Below, in pieces: positions 8,858 through 20,200 of a stretch of DNA of 39,167 nt. The stretch lies in contig NZ_RPDJ01000057.1 of NCBI RefSeq assembly GCF_004023625.1, positions 1-39,167 on the forward strand, in the 5' to 3' direction. Each line of letters starts with the position of its first letter. Within the stretch, counting starts at the first letter, position 1. The notes under the pieces are model-generated. The model was given only the letters and a program-made list of their open reading frames with translations. It was not told where the DNA came from and ran no database searches. The DNA is from Streptomyces cavernae (lineage in GTDB: Bacteria > Actinomycetota > Actinomycetes > Streptomycetales > Streptomycetaceae). Made by a program: the position numbers and the translations under genes.

Positions 8858-9026
8858 GGCACCATCCTCGCGCACCGCGCGTTGCCGAGGCTCAGCCCAC
8901 GAGGGGTGCCAGTACATGACGCGCATGAGCACTCAGCACCGCAGACGCGTGCACGGCCCCGGGATGTCAGTGGGGTACCGGACACTGGTCGTGCGTAACT
9001 GCGGCAGGGAGACCGGGGGGAACGAC

Positions 9027-12000
9027 GTGAGTGACGATGCCGTCCAGCTCGAGAAGCGTATCCGCTTCGCCTTGGGCACCCTCGGCGAGAGCAACAGCCA
9101 CCACGAGTTCGAGGCCCTGTGCCTGGGCCTGGCCCGCCGCAGGATCACCAGCAATCTGCTGCCGGCGACCGGCCCCGTCAGCAGTGGCGGGGATCAGGGC
9201 CGGGACGCCGAAAGCCACTGGAGCGACATCCCCCGGGAGCTGCCCGGCACGTCCCTGTTCGCGTCGCTGGCCTCCACCCAGCGGGTGGTGATGGCCTGCA
9301 CCATCCAAAGCACCGACATCCCCGGCAAGATCCGAAAGGACCTGGCATCGATCTGCGGGCAGGGCACCCCCGTTGACCGCGTCATCTACTTCACGGTGAC
9401 CGCCGTGCCCACCGGGAAGCGGCACGACCTGATCGACGAAGCCGCCCGGACCCATCAGGTCGACCTGGAGATCTGGGACGCGGCCGCCCTCGCCCTCCAC
9501 CTCGCCGACTACGACCTGTTCTACCTCGCCGTCCAATACCTCCACCTGCCCTCCGACCTCGCTCCACTGCGCCCGGACGGAGCCGGCGAACTGCCCGACT
9601 GGTACGTCGAAGCCCGTCGGCGATGGCAGGCCAACGACGAGCCGGCCCGCACCCTGGGCGACCTGGTGGACCTGCGGGGCCCGCTGCGCCACGCCACCTT
9701 CCACGACGAGGCGAGAACCGACCTGCCGGAATGGATCGGCCACGCACGTGCCCTGCTGGCCGCCGCGGCGGGGGAGCACATCGCTCTGCGGGCCCGCTAC
9801 GAGATCGTCGTGGCAACCCTGCGCGGCCTCGGCGACATGCGCCCGGCGGACCAGCTGGCCCGCGACTTCTTCGACACCGTCACCGCCGACGACACCCTCA
9901 CCGACCCAGGAATCCTCGAGGACGCCGTCGTGCTCCTCGGATACGGATTCGGGGCGCTGTTGCGCAATCTCACCGTGCTGACCGCAGACGACCTGTGCGG
10001 CTGGCAGCGCCTGTTGGCCGACAAGACCGACCGCCTGCTGGACGCAGGCCCGCCCGCCAACGCCATGGCCCATCTGCTGGCCATGCGGGCCCGCCTGGCC
10101 CTGCACACCGACATAACCGCCGACCTCGAATCCGTGCCCGAGGACCTGCCGACCGTCGCGGAGGTCACTGCAGCCGTCCTCGAAGCGGTGGAAGCCGGTG
10201 AACCAGTACCTGCTCTCCAGACGCGGCCGCCGCTCACGGACCTCGACACCGCCATGAACATCCTGCTCCGACTGGGCCACCACCTGGACAACGCGCCGCT
10301 GTTCCCCATCGAGCACACCGCCGACCTCTTCGACTACCTCACCCCCGTACTGGTGGACCACCCGCTCTACCGGGAGGTCCGTGACCTGCTCGATCAGGCA
10401 ACCGACCGGGTCACCGGCCAGACCGCACGCGGCGAACGCGCCCAGTCCCGGGGCCACGCCCTGATCAAGAGCGGCCGCATCCCGCAAGCACTCCAGGAGA
10501 TCCACGAAGCCAAGGCCAACTGGCTGCGCGGCGACAGCCTCGAGGGCGGCCTGATCATGCTGCTGCTGTGCGCGCGCCTCTACAGCGAACTCGGCCTGCC
10601 CATCGCCGCCAAGCAGTACGCGCTCGCAGCCGCCACCGCCGCAAAGTCCGCGCCCGCCCCCGAACTCAGCCGCTTCGTCCCCCGCGGCATCATCCACGCC
10701 GCCCGCTACGACCGCCAGGCCGGAAACTGGATCTCCGCCACCCGCCTGTTCTGCATCGGCCTCATGGCACAGAACGCCTACTGCGACGAGCCGTACAACC
10801 ACGAACGCTACCCCTACGTCTGGGACATGATGACCGACTAGGCGCTCACCCTTCGCGTGGCCGGCGCGGTGCGGCCCGGCTTCGTCCCCCTGCTCCGCAC
10901 GATCACCGCCTCGGTGGGCATCGACACCGTCATCGACGAGATACTCGCCCCGACCGCCGACGTCCCCACCACAACCGAAGAGACGTACGCCGAGGAGGCC
11001 GACACCCACGGTGTGGGACGGCCCTTCAGCGACGTCGGCCCCACACGCCGCTATGCCTGGAGCGCGCTCGGCGTCGACTGGGAGATCACCTGCCCGAACG
11101 ACCGGCTGTCGGTGCTGGCCGCGGAACGCTACACCGCAGCACTCCAGGTGTTCCTCGGTGAACTCGCCGTAGGAGATCCGCTGTTCCTGCCCGGCAGCCT
11201 GAGCGTCGAGATCCGCGCAGACGCCACCCTGCCCCACGACCAGCCCGCCGTCTGCGACCAGAGCACCGACCGGGACACCAACCGGTGGAGGCTGCGCCTG
11301 CCCACAACCGCCCCCGCGGACCTGGAAACAGAACCGTCCCGTCTGCTCACCGCCCTGGTCAAGGTGGTGCTCTCCCAGTCGCTGCTCTCCGACGAGGCAT
11401 TCATGCACCTCGTCGAGCAGGCGCTCGCCGACGGCCTCTGGCACAAGCTCTTCGTCGGCCGCCCCTACGACGAACTGGCCGACTTCCTGAGAGCCGACGA
11501 CTACCAGACGATGGCTGCGCTCGCCGCCCCGGCCGTCGGAGCAGGCACGCCGCGCGGCCAGGCGAAACCGGCTGCCCTGCCGGCCCGCACCGGGCCTGGG
11601 CCCGGCTACGAGCACGAGACAGCCCTCGACACCGTCCGCAACCGCTATGCGGTCATGCTCCCCATCGTGCGCTACACCCTTCCCCGCCTGGTCGAGGACC
11701 CCGGCTTCCGGCGTACAGCCACGCAGTTGAGGAAGGAAGGGTGGCGTGACTGGCACCTGCTGACCGCCATCGCCAACGCCGCCGGAAACCATCGCGCCCA
11801 GCAGCAGGGCCTGCGCCCCTCTCCGGGCGATTCCCCGGAACACCGAGCTCGCATCCTCGCCGCGATGCAGGCCCCCGAGCACCCCGACGACCCGCCTGTT
11901 CCTGCCCAGGCATTCACCGAACATGCCCTGCGCTCACACCTGTCCGTGGCTGCGGTGAGCACCGCGCGCGGCCTCGGCCTCGCCATCCGCCCCGGCCGGC

Positions 12001-12113
12001 TCGACCCTCAGGCACTGCTGTCGGTGCTCGGCGACCGGTACGGCTACTGGACGGACGACATCGAGCACACGGACCCGTTCGGCTGGCCGGCCGCGCAGGA
12101 CCACACGATCTGA
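9027..12113 (+). pseudogene. Mrr-like endonuclease / helical-repeat protein, split by in-frame TAG
   Basis: One frame runs from GTG 9027 to TGA 12113 (about 1028 codons), broken only by TAG at 10839-10841. The first part (604 residues) has an Mrr-like restriction endonuclease domain: HEFEALC near residue 26, SGGDQGRD at 53-60 and the variant CTIQ motif at 91-94, followed by IRKDLASI and a region naming DLEIWD. TPR-like helices follow, for example ARLYSELGLPIAAKQYALAA. The second part (10842-12113) continues without a frame change and contains the remaining helical region. A single G-to-T change of a GAG codon would explain the stop. The Mrr-like domain may cleave invading DNA, with the repeats sensing or binding a partner. 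If the stop is real, a 604-residue protein remains, and GTG 10857 could restart translation of the rest. Confidence 0.7.
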
Positions 12114-12513
12114 CCGGCCAGTGCGTGTGCGCAGGTACGGCGCACCGCCCCCGCCCCTCCGAGAAGCTGGTGCTGTCCTCCAACGCCGCGGGCGTGTGCT
12201 GTCGGTCGCCTCGAGGGCGGCCCGTGAGGTCCTCCAGGGAGCACGCCGCACCGCCGCGACAGGGCGTGTGATGGCGCGTGCCGTTTCCATGCCGGGGGAG
12301 TGCCGCCGGGGCAGGCGCTGGGATGCACGTGAGGATGGGGCCGAAGGTCTTGGTGCCCCGGCGGGGTGCCGGTAACGAGTGCCTCTGTGGCTGTTGTTGA
12401 GAGGGATTCGAGGGTTATCGTGTGCGTTCGCTGCACATTCGGGAACAGTCGGGTGCGTGGTGATTTGGCACGATGGCTGACTGCGACGAAGAGGTCGCAG
12501 GCTGGGGGACGGC
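12114..12513 (+). promoter_or_regulatory. 400-bp intergenic region with candidate qat promoter
   Basis: No convincing gene is present. A possible sigma-70-type promoter is TTGTTG (12394-12399), a 16-base spacer and TATCGT (12416-12421), giving a leader of about 85 bases before qatA. GGGGGA lies just before the qatA GTG at 12514. The rest has no repeat or hairpin that I can support. Confidence 0.3.
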
Positions 12514-14409
12514 GTGAACGATGTGTCTTCACGGCTGTGGTCGGACGAGCCGACACGCCTGGATCTGCTGTCCTTCGACGCGGTGGCCAAGACTGTGGTC
12601 CAGGCCGCCCTCGACGACGCCCTTGATCCGGTGACCGTGGGGGTGTCGGGCGCCTGGGGGAGCGGCAAGACCACGGTGCTCCGCCTGATCGAGGATGCGC
12701 TTGCCCCGCAGCCCCCCGAGACGGACGCGACCGTTCTCGTGATCAGTACGGACCCGTGGCGCTACGACCCTGGGGTCGGCGCCAAGGAAACCCTGATCAG
12801 CGAGGTGCTCACAGCCGTTGCTGCCGAACTCGCCAGAAGAGAAGAACCGGACCAGCCCCCGAGCCGCACCAGGGTGCTACTGGCCAAGCTGAGGAAGCGG
12901 GTCGACTGGGCCAAAGCGCTCCAACTGGCGGCGAAGACGTCGCTGACCCTGCAGCTGCCGTCCGTCGACGATCTCACCAACCTGATCAACACGGAGCCGG
13001 ACAACCAGGACGCCGACGCAACAGACCCTCCTTCACGAGGGCTTGAGGAGTTCCGCAGCGAGTTCCGCACACTGATGGAGTCTGCGGAGCTCAGCCATCT
13101 CAGGCGGGTGGTCGTGCTCGTCGACGATCTCGATCGCTGCCTGCCCGAAACGGTCGTGGACACGCTGGAGACCATCCGGCTGTTTCTGGCGGTGCCGAAG
13201 ATGGCGTTCGTCGTCGCCGCCGACGAGCGCCGGGTGGCCGATGCTCTGCGGGTCCGCTTCCCCGATCCCGGCAACGGACAACAAGGTGCAGGCGAGCGGT
13301 ACTTCGAGGAACCCGCCAGCCTCTACCTGCACAAGATCGTGCAGACCACGGTGCCGCTGCCCACCCTGAGCCGCTTCGACACCGAGGCATTCCTCGTCCT
13401 GCTGCAACTCTCCCAGCGCCTGCTCGTCGAGGAGCTCACCCCCTACATCGACGCCTGCGTACACCTGCGCAGACAGAAGGGCCTGCTGGACGACCTGGCC
13501 GCGGCCGTGGACGGCAGTGACATCTCCGCCGAACTGGCCTTTGCCTCACGGATGACGCCGATCCTCTACGAGAAGCTCCAGGGCAGCCCCCGCCGCATCA
13601 AACGCTTCCTCAACGACCTGCGGGTACGCCAGTCCGTCGCCGGTCATCGCGGCATCGTTCTCGAACCGGACATCGTGGCCAAGCTCATGGTGCTGGAGAA
13701 GCTTCTGCCCGACGCCTTCACCACCGTCCTGGGCTGGCTGGCCCGCGGCGAACTGCGTTCCCGTATGACCAAGCTGGAGGCAGCCGCCGGCCGGCCCACG
13801 CCGCAGCCCTCCACACCCGATGACGCCGGATCCCCGGAGGAAGAGCAGAACCCGGCGCCGGATGCGGGCGAGACCGAGCCGGTGGCCTTCGAGGATGAAC
13901 TGATCCGATGGGCCAAACTCCCCCCAGGCCTCGACACCTTGGACCTGGCCCCCTATCTCTACCTGGCGGCAGCGTTCTCGGGCGAGCAACTCCTCGACGC
14001 CGGGCTGCCGGGCAGGTTGCGAGACATCGCGGCCAATCTGCTGTCCACGGTGCGCTTTGACCAACGCCGGGTGACCGACGCCGACATCACCGCGCTCGGT
14101 GAGGACGACGCCCTGAGCCTGGTCGAGTACCTCGGCCGGGCAGGCCGGGACCGTCCGGCCGAACAGACCGCAGCCGTGCGCAGCCTGGTCCGCATCGCCA
14201 CCGCCTACCCGGCCACCACCGATCGGGCCGCCCGCCTCCTGCAGTCCATCCCGGCCGGTGAACTGGAACCGGCCACCATCCTGGCCCTCCCGGCCACCGC
14301 CCCCGCCTTCCGCAGCGTGCTGGAGCACTGGAAGAGTCACGCCCCGGCCGACCCGGACCGGATCAGGCGCACCCTGGGAATGGCCCTGGGCCCAGGAAGC
14401 CGTCCCTGA
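12514..14409 (+). CDS. qatA: QatA: KAP-family P-loop ATPase of Qat anti-phage system
   Basis: 631 residues from GTG 12514. KAP-family hallmarks: Walker A GAWGSGKTT (46-54), the STDPWRYDPG segment (78-87) and Walker B VVLVDDLDRC (200-209), then sensor-like AFVVAADERRV and the RRIKRFLND segment before the C-terminal helical part. A Pro/Glu-rich linker near residues 428-455 divides it. KAP NTPases recur in phage defence, and this gene opens a tight run of four (1-base TGATG overlap with the next) that matches the published QatABCD order. It probably senses infection or drives the complex by ATP hydrolysis. The family assignment is secure; the trigger is unknown. Confidence 0.9.
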   Translation: MNDVSSRLWSDEPTRLDLLSFDAVAKTVVQAALDDALDPVTVGVSGAWGSGKTTVLRLIEDALAPQPPETDATVLVISTDPWRYDPGVGAKETLISEVLTAVAAELARREEPDQPPSRTRVLLAKLRKRVDWAKALQLAAKTSLTLQLPSVDDLTNLINTEPDNQDADATDPPSRGLEEFRSEFRTLMESAELSHLRRVVVLVDDLDRCLPETVVDTLETIRLFLAVPKMAFVVAADERRVADALRVRFPDPGNGQQGAGERYFEEPASLYLHKIVQTTVPLPTLSRFDTEAFLVLLQLSQRLLVEELTPYIDACVHLRRQKGLLDDLAAAVDGSDISAELAFASRMTPILYEKLQGSPRRIKRFLNDLRVRQSVAGHRGIVLEPDIVAKLMVLEKLLPDAFTTVLGWLARGELRSRMTKLEAAAGRPTPQPSTPDDAGSPEEEQNPAPDAGETEPVAFEDELIRWAKLPPGLDTLDLAPYLYLAAAFSGEQLLDAGLPGRLRDIAANLLSTVRFDQRRVTDADITALGEDDALSLVEYLGRAGRDRPAEQTAAVRSLVRIATAYPATTDRAARLLQSIPAGELEPATILALPATAPAFRSVLEHWKSHAPADPDRIRRTLGMALGPGSRP

Positions 14410-15185
14410 TGGGCACCAAAGGCTCCTACACAGGAAACGGCACACCGGCCAGCAAGCAACTGCAGACCAACGTCACGCAGTGGCTCGACGCCCTGGCTGG
14501 CTCCGGCCCCGGCGCGCCCCCACAACACCTCAGCCCGGATCAACTGCTGCCTGCCCTCGGTCTGTTCAGGCCCTCCGGCGGGCACGCAGACGGCCCCGGC
14601 GGCGGAATAGGCGGCGGAGGGGCCGGCGGTGGGGGCCGCGCCGGGGGAGGAGCACAGCGCACCATCGCCCAGTCCTCCCGTACGGCGGGCCGTGCGGCGG
14701 CCGCGGCCTACGCCTACCGCACCGGCAACGTGCAGGCGCTGCAGGAATTCGGCCTCAACTACGCGGAACTGCAGGCCGCAGCCGGCGACCCGATCGACTG
14801 GACCCGCCGGATCGTGGACGCGGCATGCGGACCGCTCGCCGACGGCACCATCGAGGACCAGGAACGCCGCTTTGTCGCCAGCGAGGTGGCCCAGTGGGTC
14901 CTGGAAGCCGGCACCGACAGCACACCCCCCAGCCCCGAGGAGGTCGTCCGGGAAACCCTGGCACTGATCATCTTCGAGGCGGTCATCGGTGAGACCGCAG
15001 CGGGGATGAACGACGGCTCCCGCCCCGCCTGGGCCACCGCCGACGGCGAACGCCAACTGCGCGAGACCGCACGCGCCCTGGCCGACCGGGCCTCCCTCAC
15101 GATCACCGGCCCCAGCACCCCTGAGATCACCCGAGCCGTCGAAGAGGGCATCGGCGCGATGCGGTCCATCTGGATGGAGCCCTGA
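14409..15185 (+). CDS. qatB: QatB: Qat system subunit with glycine-rich hinge
   Basis: 258 residues; its ATG overlaps the qatA stop (TGATG). It begins GTKGSYTGNGTPASKQL, has a glycine-rich stretch at about residues 59-78 (GGGIGGGGAGGGGRAGGG), then a helical domain (SRTAGRAAAAAYAYRTG onward). No catalytic motif is seen. It is assigned by its position between qatA and qatC and by general similarity to QatB, which has no known enzymatic activity. The glycine run would act as a flexible joint between a short N-terminal piece and the helical body. Confidence 0.8.
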   Translation: MGTKGSYTGNGTPASKQLQTNVTQWLDALAGSGPGAPPQHLSPDQLLPALGLFRPSGGHADGPGGGIGGGGAGGGGRAGGGAQRTIAQSSRTAGRAAAAAYAYRTGNVQALQEFGLNYAELQAAAGDPIDWTRRIVDAACGPLADGTIEDQERRFVASEVAQWVLEAGTDSTPPSPEEVVRETLALIIFEAVIGETAAGMNDGSRPAWATADGERQLRETARALADRASLTITGPSTPEITRAVEEGIGAMRSIWMEP

Positions 15186-16477
15186 TGCCCGCCTACACCC
15201 TGCACCTGGACGCCGCGGACCCCTCACGACCCGAGCCCGCCGGCCTCACCCCGTTCTGGTGGCCCCCCGGCCCGGGCGGCTCCTTCGTCTCCACCCTCGG
15301 ACCACGCCTGGGAGTACTGGGCCCCGTCCCCGAGCCCAACATCGAACTGGTCCGCCTGGCCGCCCTGGTCTATGCCGCTGACCGCACCACACCCCGCCGC
15401 GCAGCCCGCTCCAACTGGACACAACGCACCTTCGAACTGGACGTACCCGTCTACGCCCCGGCCCGCTGGGACGCGCTTGGCGAACGGCTCGAAGCCCTCC
15501 TGGGATTCCTGTCCGGCGACCGGTGGTCGATCCGCTTCCGCCGCGCCGACGCCCCGCAAGAAACGGTCCGCGACACACCGTATCCCGGGGTGCGGCGCGT
15601 GGTCCTGCTCAGTGGCGGCGCCGACTCGGCGATCGGCGCCCTGCTTTCCCGCCACGACGTCGGCCCGGGCCAGCATCTGCTGCTCTCCCACGTCGGCGCC
15701 ACCACCCTCGCGCCGATCCAGCGGAACATCGCCGCCGACATCGCCCGCCTCATCGACGGACCCCCGCAGTTCCATCAGGCCCTGCGGTTCTCTCGCAAAA
15801 GCCGTCAGCCCACCGGGGCGAAACTGCCCAACGAGTACTCCACTCGCACCCGTTCGCTGCTCTTCCTCGCCCTGGGCCTTGCTGCCGCAGCGGTGGAGAA
15901 GGTACCGCTGTGGATCCCGGAGAACGGCTTCGCCTCCCTCAACGTGCCGCTCACCGCCAACCAGCGCGGTGCCCTATCCACCCGCACCACCCACCCCTTC
16001 TTCCTGCAGACCCTGGCTGCCATCGTCAGCGACGCCGGCGCCCACGCCGTCATCCACAACCCCTTTGCCACCCACACCAAAGGCGAGATGTTCACCCAGG
16101 CCGCCGAACTGGTCGGCACCGCCCCGGCCGCCCGGCTGCTCAGCCGCACCCACTCCTGCGCCCACACCGGACATCGCAGCCACCGCATCCCCGTGGGGAC
16201 CCACTGCGGAGTGTGCTTCGGCTGCCTGCTGCGCCGGGCCTCCTTCCGCGCGGCACAGCTTGAGGACTCGACCGACTACCTCCACACCCGCCACGACGAG
16301 AAACTGAGCACCTACCTGCACAGCAAGTCGGTCGAACCATCACTGCGCACCTTTCTCACCCGCGGCCTGCGCCCAGCCGACATCACCACCCTGAACCTGC
16401 CCGCCGACTACCCCACCCGCCAGGCCTACGAGCTGTGCAGGCGGGGCATCGCGGAACTGGAGCTGCTGTACCCATGA
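15185..16477 (+). CDS. qatC: QatC: QueC-like ATP-pyrophosphatase
   Basis: 430 residues; its start overlaps qatB by one base. It carries the PP-loop SGGADS (143-148) of N-type ATP pyrophosphatases and a QueC-like zinc site: C325, then C341, C344 and C347 in HCGVCFGC. QueC makes 7-cyano-7-deazaguanine; in Qat systems the relative is thought to modify a base, nucleotide or protein during defence, with an unknown substrate. An N-terminal extension of about 135 residues precedes the PP-loop, longer than in housekeeping QueC, and no queuosine or 7-deazapurine partners lie nearby. All expected catalytic residues are present. Confidence 0.9.
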   Translation: MPAYTLHLDAADPSRPEPAGLTPFWWPPGPGGSFVSTLGPRLGVLGPVPEPNIELVRLAALVYAADRTTPRRAARSNWTQRTFELDVPVYAPARWDALGERLEALLGFLSGDRWSIRFRRADAPQETVRDTPYPGVRRVVLLSGGADSAIGALLSRHDVGPGQHLLLSHVGATTLAPIQRNIAADIARLIDGPPQFHQALRFSRKSRQPTGAKLPNEYSTRTRSLLFLALGLAAAAVEKVPLWIPENGFASLNVPLTANQRGALSTRTTHPFFLQTLAAIVSDAGAHAVIHNPFATHTKGEMFTQAAELVGTAPAARLLSRTHSCAHTGHRSHRIPVGTHCGVCFGCLLRRASFRAAQLEDSTDYLHTRHDEKLSTYLHSKSVEPSLRTFLTRGLRPADITTLNLPADYPTRQAYELCRRGIAELELLYP

Positions 16478-17247
16478 GGACGAGCGCACTGCCGCCGCTG
16501 GACCTGCACGCGCACATCAACACCAGCATTCCGGCCGACGACCTCGCCGGCCTGGGCGCAGTCGTCTTCGCCGCCACCCGCTCCCTGACCGAGGCTGCCC
16601 GAGCCGTCCAGCGGCACGACGAGCGGATCATCTGGGGAGTCGGTATCCACCCCGGTCTCGCCCGCAGCCACACCGGCTTCGCCCTCGACACCTTCACCCA
16701 GCTGATCGACCACACCCCCCTGGTCAGCGAGATCGGGCTCGACGGCAAGAGCCGCGTCCCGATGGACCGCCAACAGGCCACCCTCCGTCGGGTCCTCGAC
16801 GTCCTCGCCCACACCCCTCGCATCGCCAGCATCCACAGCTACGCCGCCTGTGAGCAGGTCCTCGACGAACTGGAACAGGCCCCGACCCCCGGCAGGGTCC
16901 TCCACTGGTGGCTCGGCGACCCCACTTTGACTGCCCGTGCCGTCAGCCTCGGCTGCTACTTCTCCCTCAACGCTTCCGCCGTACGCAAGACCGCACTGCT
17001 GGAAGCCATCCCACTTGACCGCGTCCTGACCGAGACCGACCACCCCTTCGGTGACCGCAGCTCCGACCAACCATTGCCCGGCAACGTCGCCTTCGTGGAG
17101 CAGGCACTCGCACGCCACCACCGGACGACACTCGAGGGCATCCGCCAGACCATGTGGCGCAACTTGGCCAACATTGTGCGCGATACCCGTTGCGCAGCTC
17201 AGCTCAGCCGACGCGTCCGCTCTCACCTCGCTTCACTTCCGCCGTGA
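16474..17247 (+). CDS. qatD: QatD: TatD-like metal-dependent nuclease
   Basis: 257 residues from ATG 16474, which overlaps the qatC stop (ATGA); longer in-frame starts lie inside qatC. TatD metal ligands: HAH (H12, H14), SEIGLD (E86), IHSY (H121), LHWW (H144) and TETDHPF (D189). TatD enzymes are 3'-5' exonucleases, so this is the likely effector nuclease of the Qat system. It ends 44 bases before the convergent end of the giant minus-strand gene, with a short T-run (17277-17282) between them. Confidence 0.9.
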   Translation: MRTSALPPLDLHAHINTSIPADDLAGLGAVVFAATRSLTEAARAVQRHDERIIWGVGIHPGLARSHTGFALDTFTQLIDHTPLVSEIGLDGKSRVPMDRQQATLRRVLDVLAHTPRIASIHSYAACEQVLDELEQAPTPGRVLHWWLGDPTLTARAVSLGCYFSLNASAVRKTALLEAIPLDRVLTETDHPFGDRSSDQPLPGNVAFVEQALARHHRTTLEGIRQTMWRNLANIVRDTRCAAQLSRRVRSHLASLPP

Positions 17248-17291
17248 TGAGCCCAACGCGTGCCGCTCGAGACTCGCTTTTTCCCGAAGCA

Positions 17292-20200
17292 TCACACCGG
17301 AGGAGGTGTCACCAGCTTCGTAGCATCGGGGTCGACGTCCGCTGCGCAGGTCAGGACCGGCAGATCGTGTTCGGGCAGGCCTTTCATTTCGACGGCAGCC
17401 TGACTGACGAGGTGAGCGGCCCGGACGGACTGGCCGTCGGCGATAGCGGCGTAGAACCGGGCGGCGTAGGTGATGGCGTCGACATCACCGATGGAGTCGG
17501 ACATGCCGATGGCGAACGGGACGGTGTCGACAAGGCGAGTGATCTGGGCCGGGGAGTAGGAGGAGTTGAGCAGCACGATCAGCGGCTTGTCGCTGACCGC
17601 CGCGATGGCCTGTGCGAAGGCATCGACGCTGACGATGGCTTGGTTGTGGAAACCGCGTTCCTCCTGCTCGAAGGCGATCAGGTCCTGTGTGCGCTGGCCG
17701 GTGAAGTGCACAACGTGCGGGCGGAACCGGGTCAGTGCCTTCAGGAACACGTCGGCGGTCGCAGCCGGGTGGGCATCGAGCTCGACCAGGTCACGATGGG
17801 TGGCGCTTTGCACGGCCACACGGATCCTCTCCTGTTCCCGTCCCACTCGCAGGTCGCCGTCAGCGGCGGAGCCCAGCAGCAGCACTCGCAGTTTCTCCGG
17901 TTTCGGGGCGCGAAGCTCCTTCAGCACGGTGTGTACGTGTCCCTCCGCCGTCGACTGATCGTTCTCGATCGCACCCTCACCGGTAGCAGCGCGGCGCGAG
18001 GCCCGCTCCGCCTTGCTGAGCTTAGCCCCCAGGTCCGCCGCCTCTTTGCCGTACTGGGCTGCCTTTGCGCTCCAAATCTGCGCATCACGGAGTGCCATGT
18101 CCGCTTGGTCGTCATACCGCTGCGCGTTGCGAAGCCTGGCCGACTGGCTGTTGGCGTTCTTCGTCCTGTCCGCGGCCGCCCGCTCTCTTACGGCCATTGC
18201 CCGCCGGTCGGCTTCCCTCCTGCGGAATTCGCTGGCCTTCCTATCTGCGTCGGCCCGGGCCTTGTTCTTCGTGTCCAGCCGGCTCCGGTAGTAACTGGCC
18301 GTTACGGGCGTACTCTTCGGTGCCGAATCAGCGGCGAGCACCCTTCCCAGCTGCTCGACGGAACCCTCGTACCGCCAGCCGGCTTCGGGGTCCGCTCGGA
18401 CATGTGGTCCGAGCGGCATAAACCGGCTCTCCCAGTCCGGCTCGAGCATCTCCGCGATCAGGATGCGCAGGGTGTCTGACACGGCAAAGTACAAGGGTGA
18501 GTCGGGGAAGCGCGCTGCTCGGTTGGACTCCTCCCGGAAGAACCTGTTGCTCGCAAGCCGGGCGGCCTCCGATACGGCTTCGCCGGAAAGACCCAGACGC
18601 GTGTCCGTCACCTCGCCAATGGAGGCCCCGACGCCGAGCATTACATAATGCGTGGCGGCGGCTGTCTGCATTTCGGCCAGCACTCGACCCATGTCCCGCA
18701 CGGCCGTCGATCCGTTCAATATCACCAGCAGGTCTGCTCTCGCATCAGCTGTGGCTTCCTCGGCGACTACACCGTCGATACCTGCGCGGCGCAGGCTTTC
18801 GGTCAGGGAATCCCTGATGGCGTGCGTCAACTCCAGTTCCCGGCGGCGAGTGTCTCTGTCCCGTCGGCCTCTGACAGTGTGCGCTTCGACGGCAAGGCAT
18901 ACGGCAGAGGGTCTCATTGAGGAGTCGGCGGGCGGCTCGCTTCCTATGCCCTCCAGCTCATACGGCGTCGTCATGAATGCTGCCAGTGTCTGGCGAAACC
19001 CCTCGTCCTGGAGGAGGAAAGCCGCAGACACTGCTATGAGCTCGGCGCGTTCTAGGTGCCGCCGGACGACCATTCCCACGAAAAAGTCGTCGCAGGACAC
19101 CAGTGCACCCGACGTTCCTGCCAACATTCCTGCGGTGGCGCGCTCGGTGACTTCGATCCTGAGCATCCCAGCGTCGGGCCGTGCCTGCCCATGTAGCTCA
19201 GTCCGATAGCCCGATCGCCCGAAGCCGGTGATGGCCACGGGTGACACAAGCCCTGCGGGCATGCGCCCCCACTTCAGTTTGGACGGAAGGAGCCGCGCCC
19301 AATCCTCGCTGTCGAGGATGTTCTCGCCCGTGAGTACCAGGGCGGCGTCCAAGGCTCCGGTCTTCTTCCACACGGTTCGGCAAGCGATCTCCGTGCCGTC
19401 CGTGCGTACGATCCGCAGTCCCTCTTCATCCGACAGGTGAGTGCGCGTCAGCACGAGACGGGGGGTCAGCATGATGCCGGCGTAAGTGTCTGTGTCCACA
19501 CCGCGCGTCCCTCTCAGCATGACGACACGCGGGGACGGATCGAAAGCCTGATCCGTTGCCGGTGGGCCGGAAGTCGGCTCGGTGTCCGCCAATAGATCCG
19601 CAGCCGGCATCGCCAGCTGCTCCCCGAAGGACTGTTGTCCCTCATCTACTCGGCGGCTGCCGTCCGCCGCGTCGGTGACGTCGCCCCGCATCTGCTCCCT
19701 GAGGCTGTCGACGACGAGAGCCTTGGCCACTTCGTCAAGGGTGATCACCAAGCCGCTGGGGAGTCGGGGGAAGCCGTGCTCGATATGGTCGAGCAGCTGA
19801 ATATGCGTCAGATTCGTCATGACCCGGAACTGGTTGTCGAGGCGGAACTCCTTACGGTGGTGTCCGATGAAGTCGAGCACGGTGAGTACGCGCTTGCCCG
19901 GGGAGCGAGCAAGGCCGACACTCAGCTGCTGCAAGAACCGCACACCGCTCCACGTCGGGCGCAGCAGGAGCAGTGTGTCCACCTCAGGGATGCTGGAGCC
20001 GTGACTGAGCATTTCGACGCAGAAGATGGCCTGCAAGTCGCCGTTTTTGAGAGAGGAAACTACTTGCTCACGCTCTGCTGGGGGAGCCGCCGACGTGAGT
20101 GCCATGGAACGGAGACCGGCGGAGCGGAAGAACTGAGCCATGAATTCGGCGTGTGTCACGGACACGCAGAAGCCCACGGCTCGCATGGCCTTCACATCAG

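Noticed and set aside
8967..11924. A 985-codon open frame on the minus strand
   Set aside because: It lies opposite the Mrr-like gene, which has recognisable nuclease and repeat motifs. The antisense product is Gly/Val-rich and low in complexity, as expected from reading GC-biased codons backwards.
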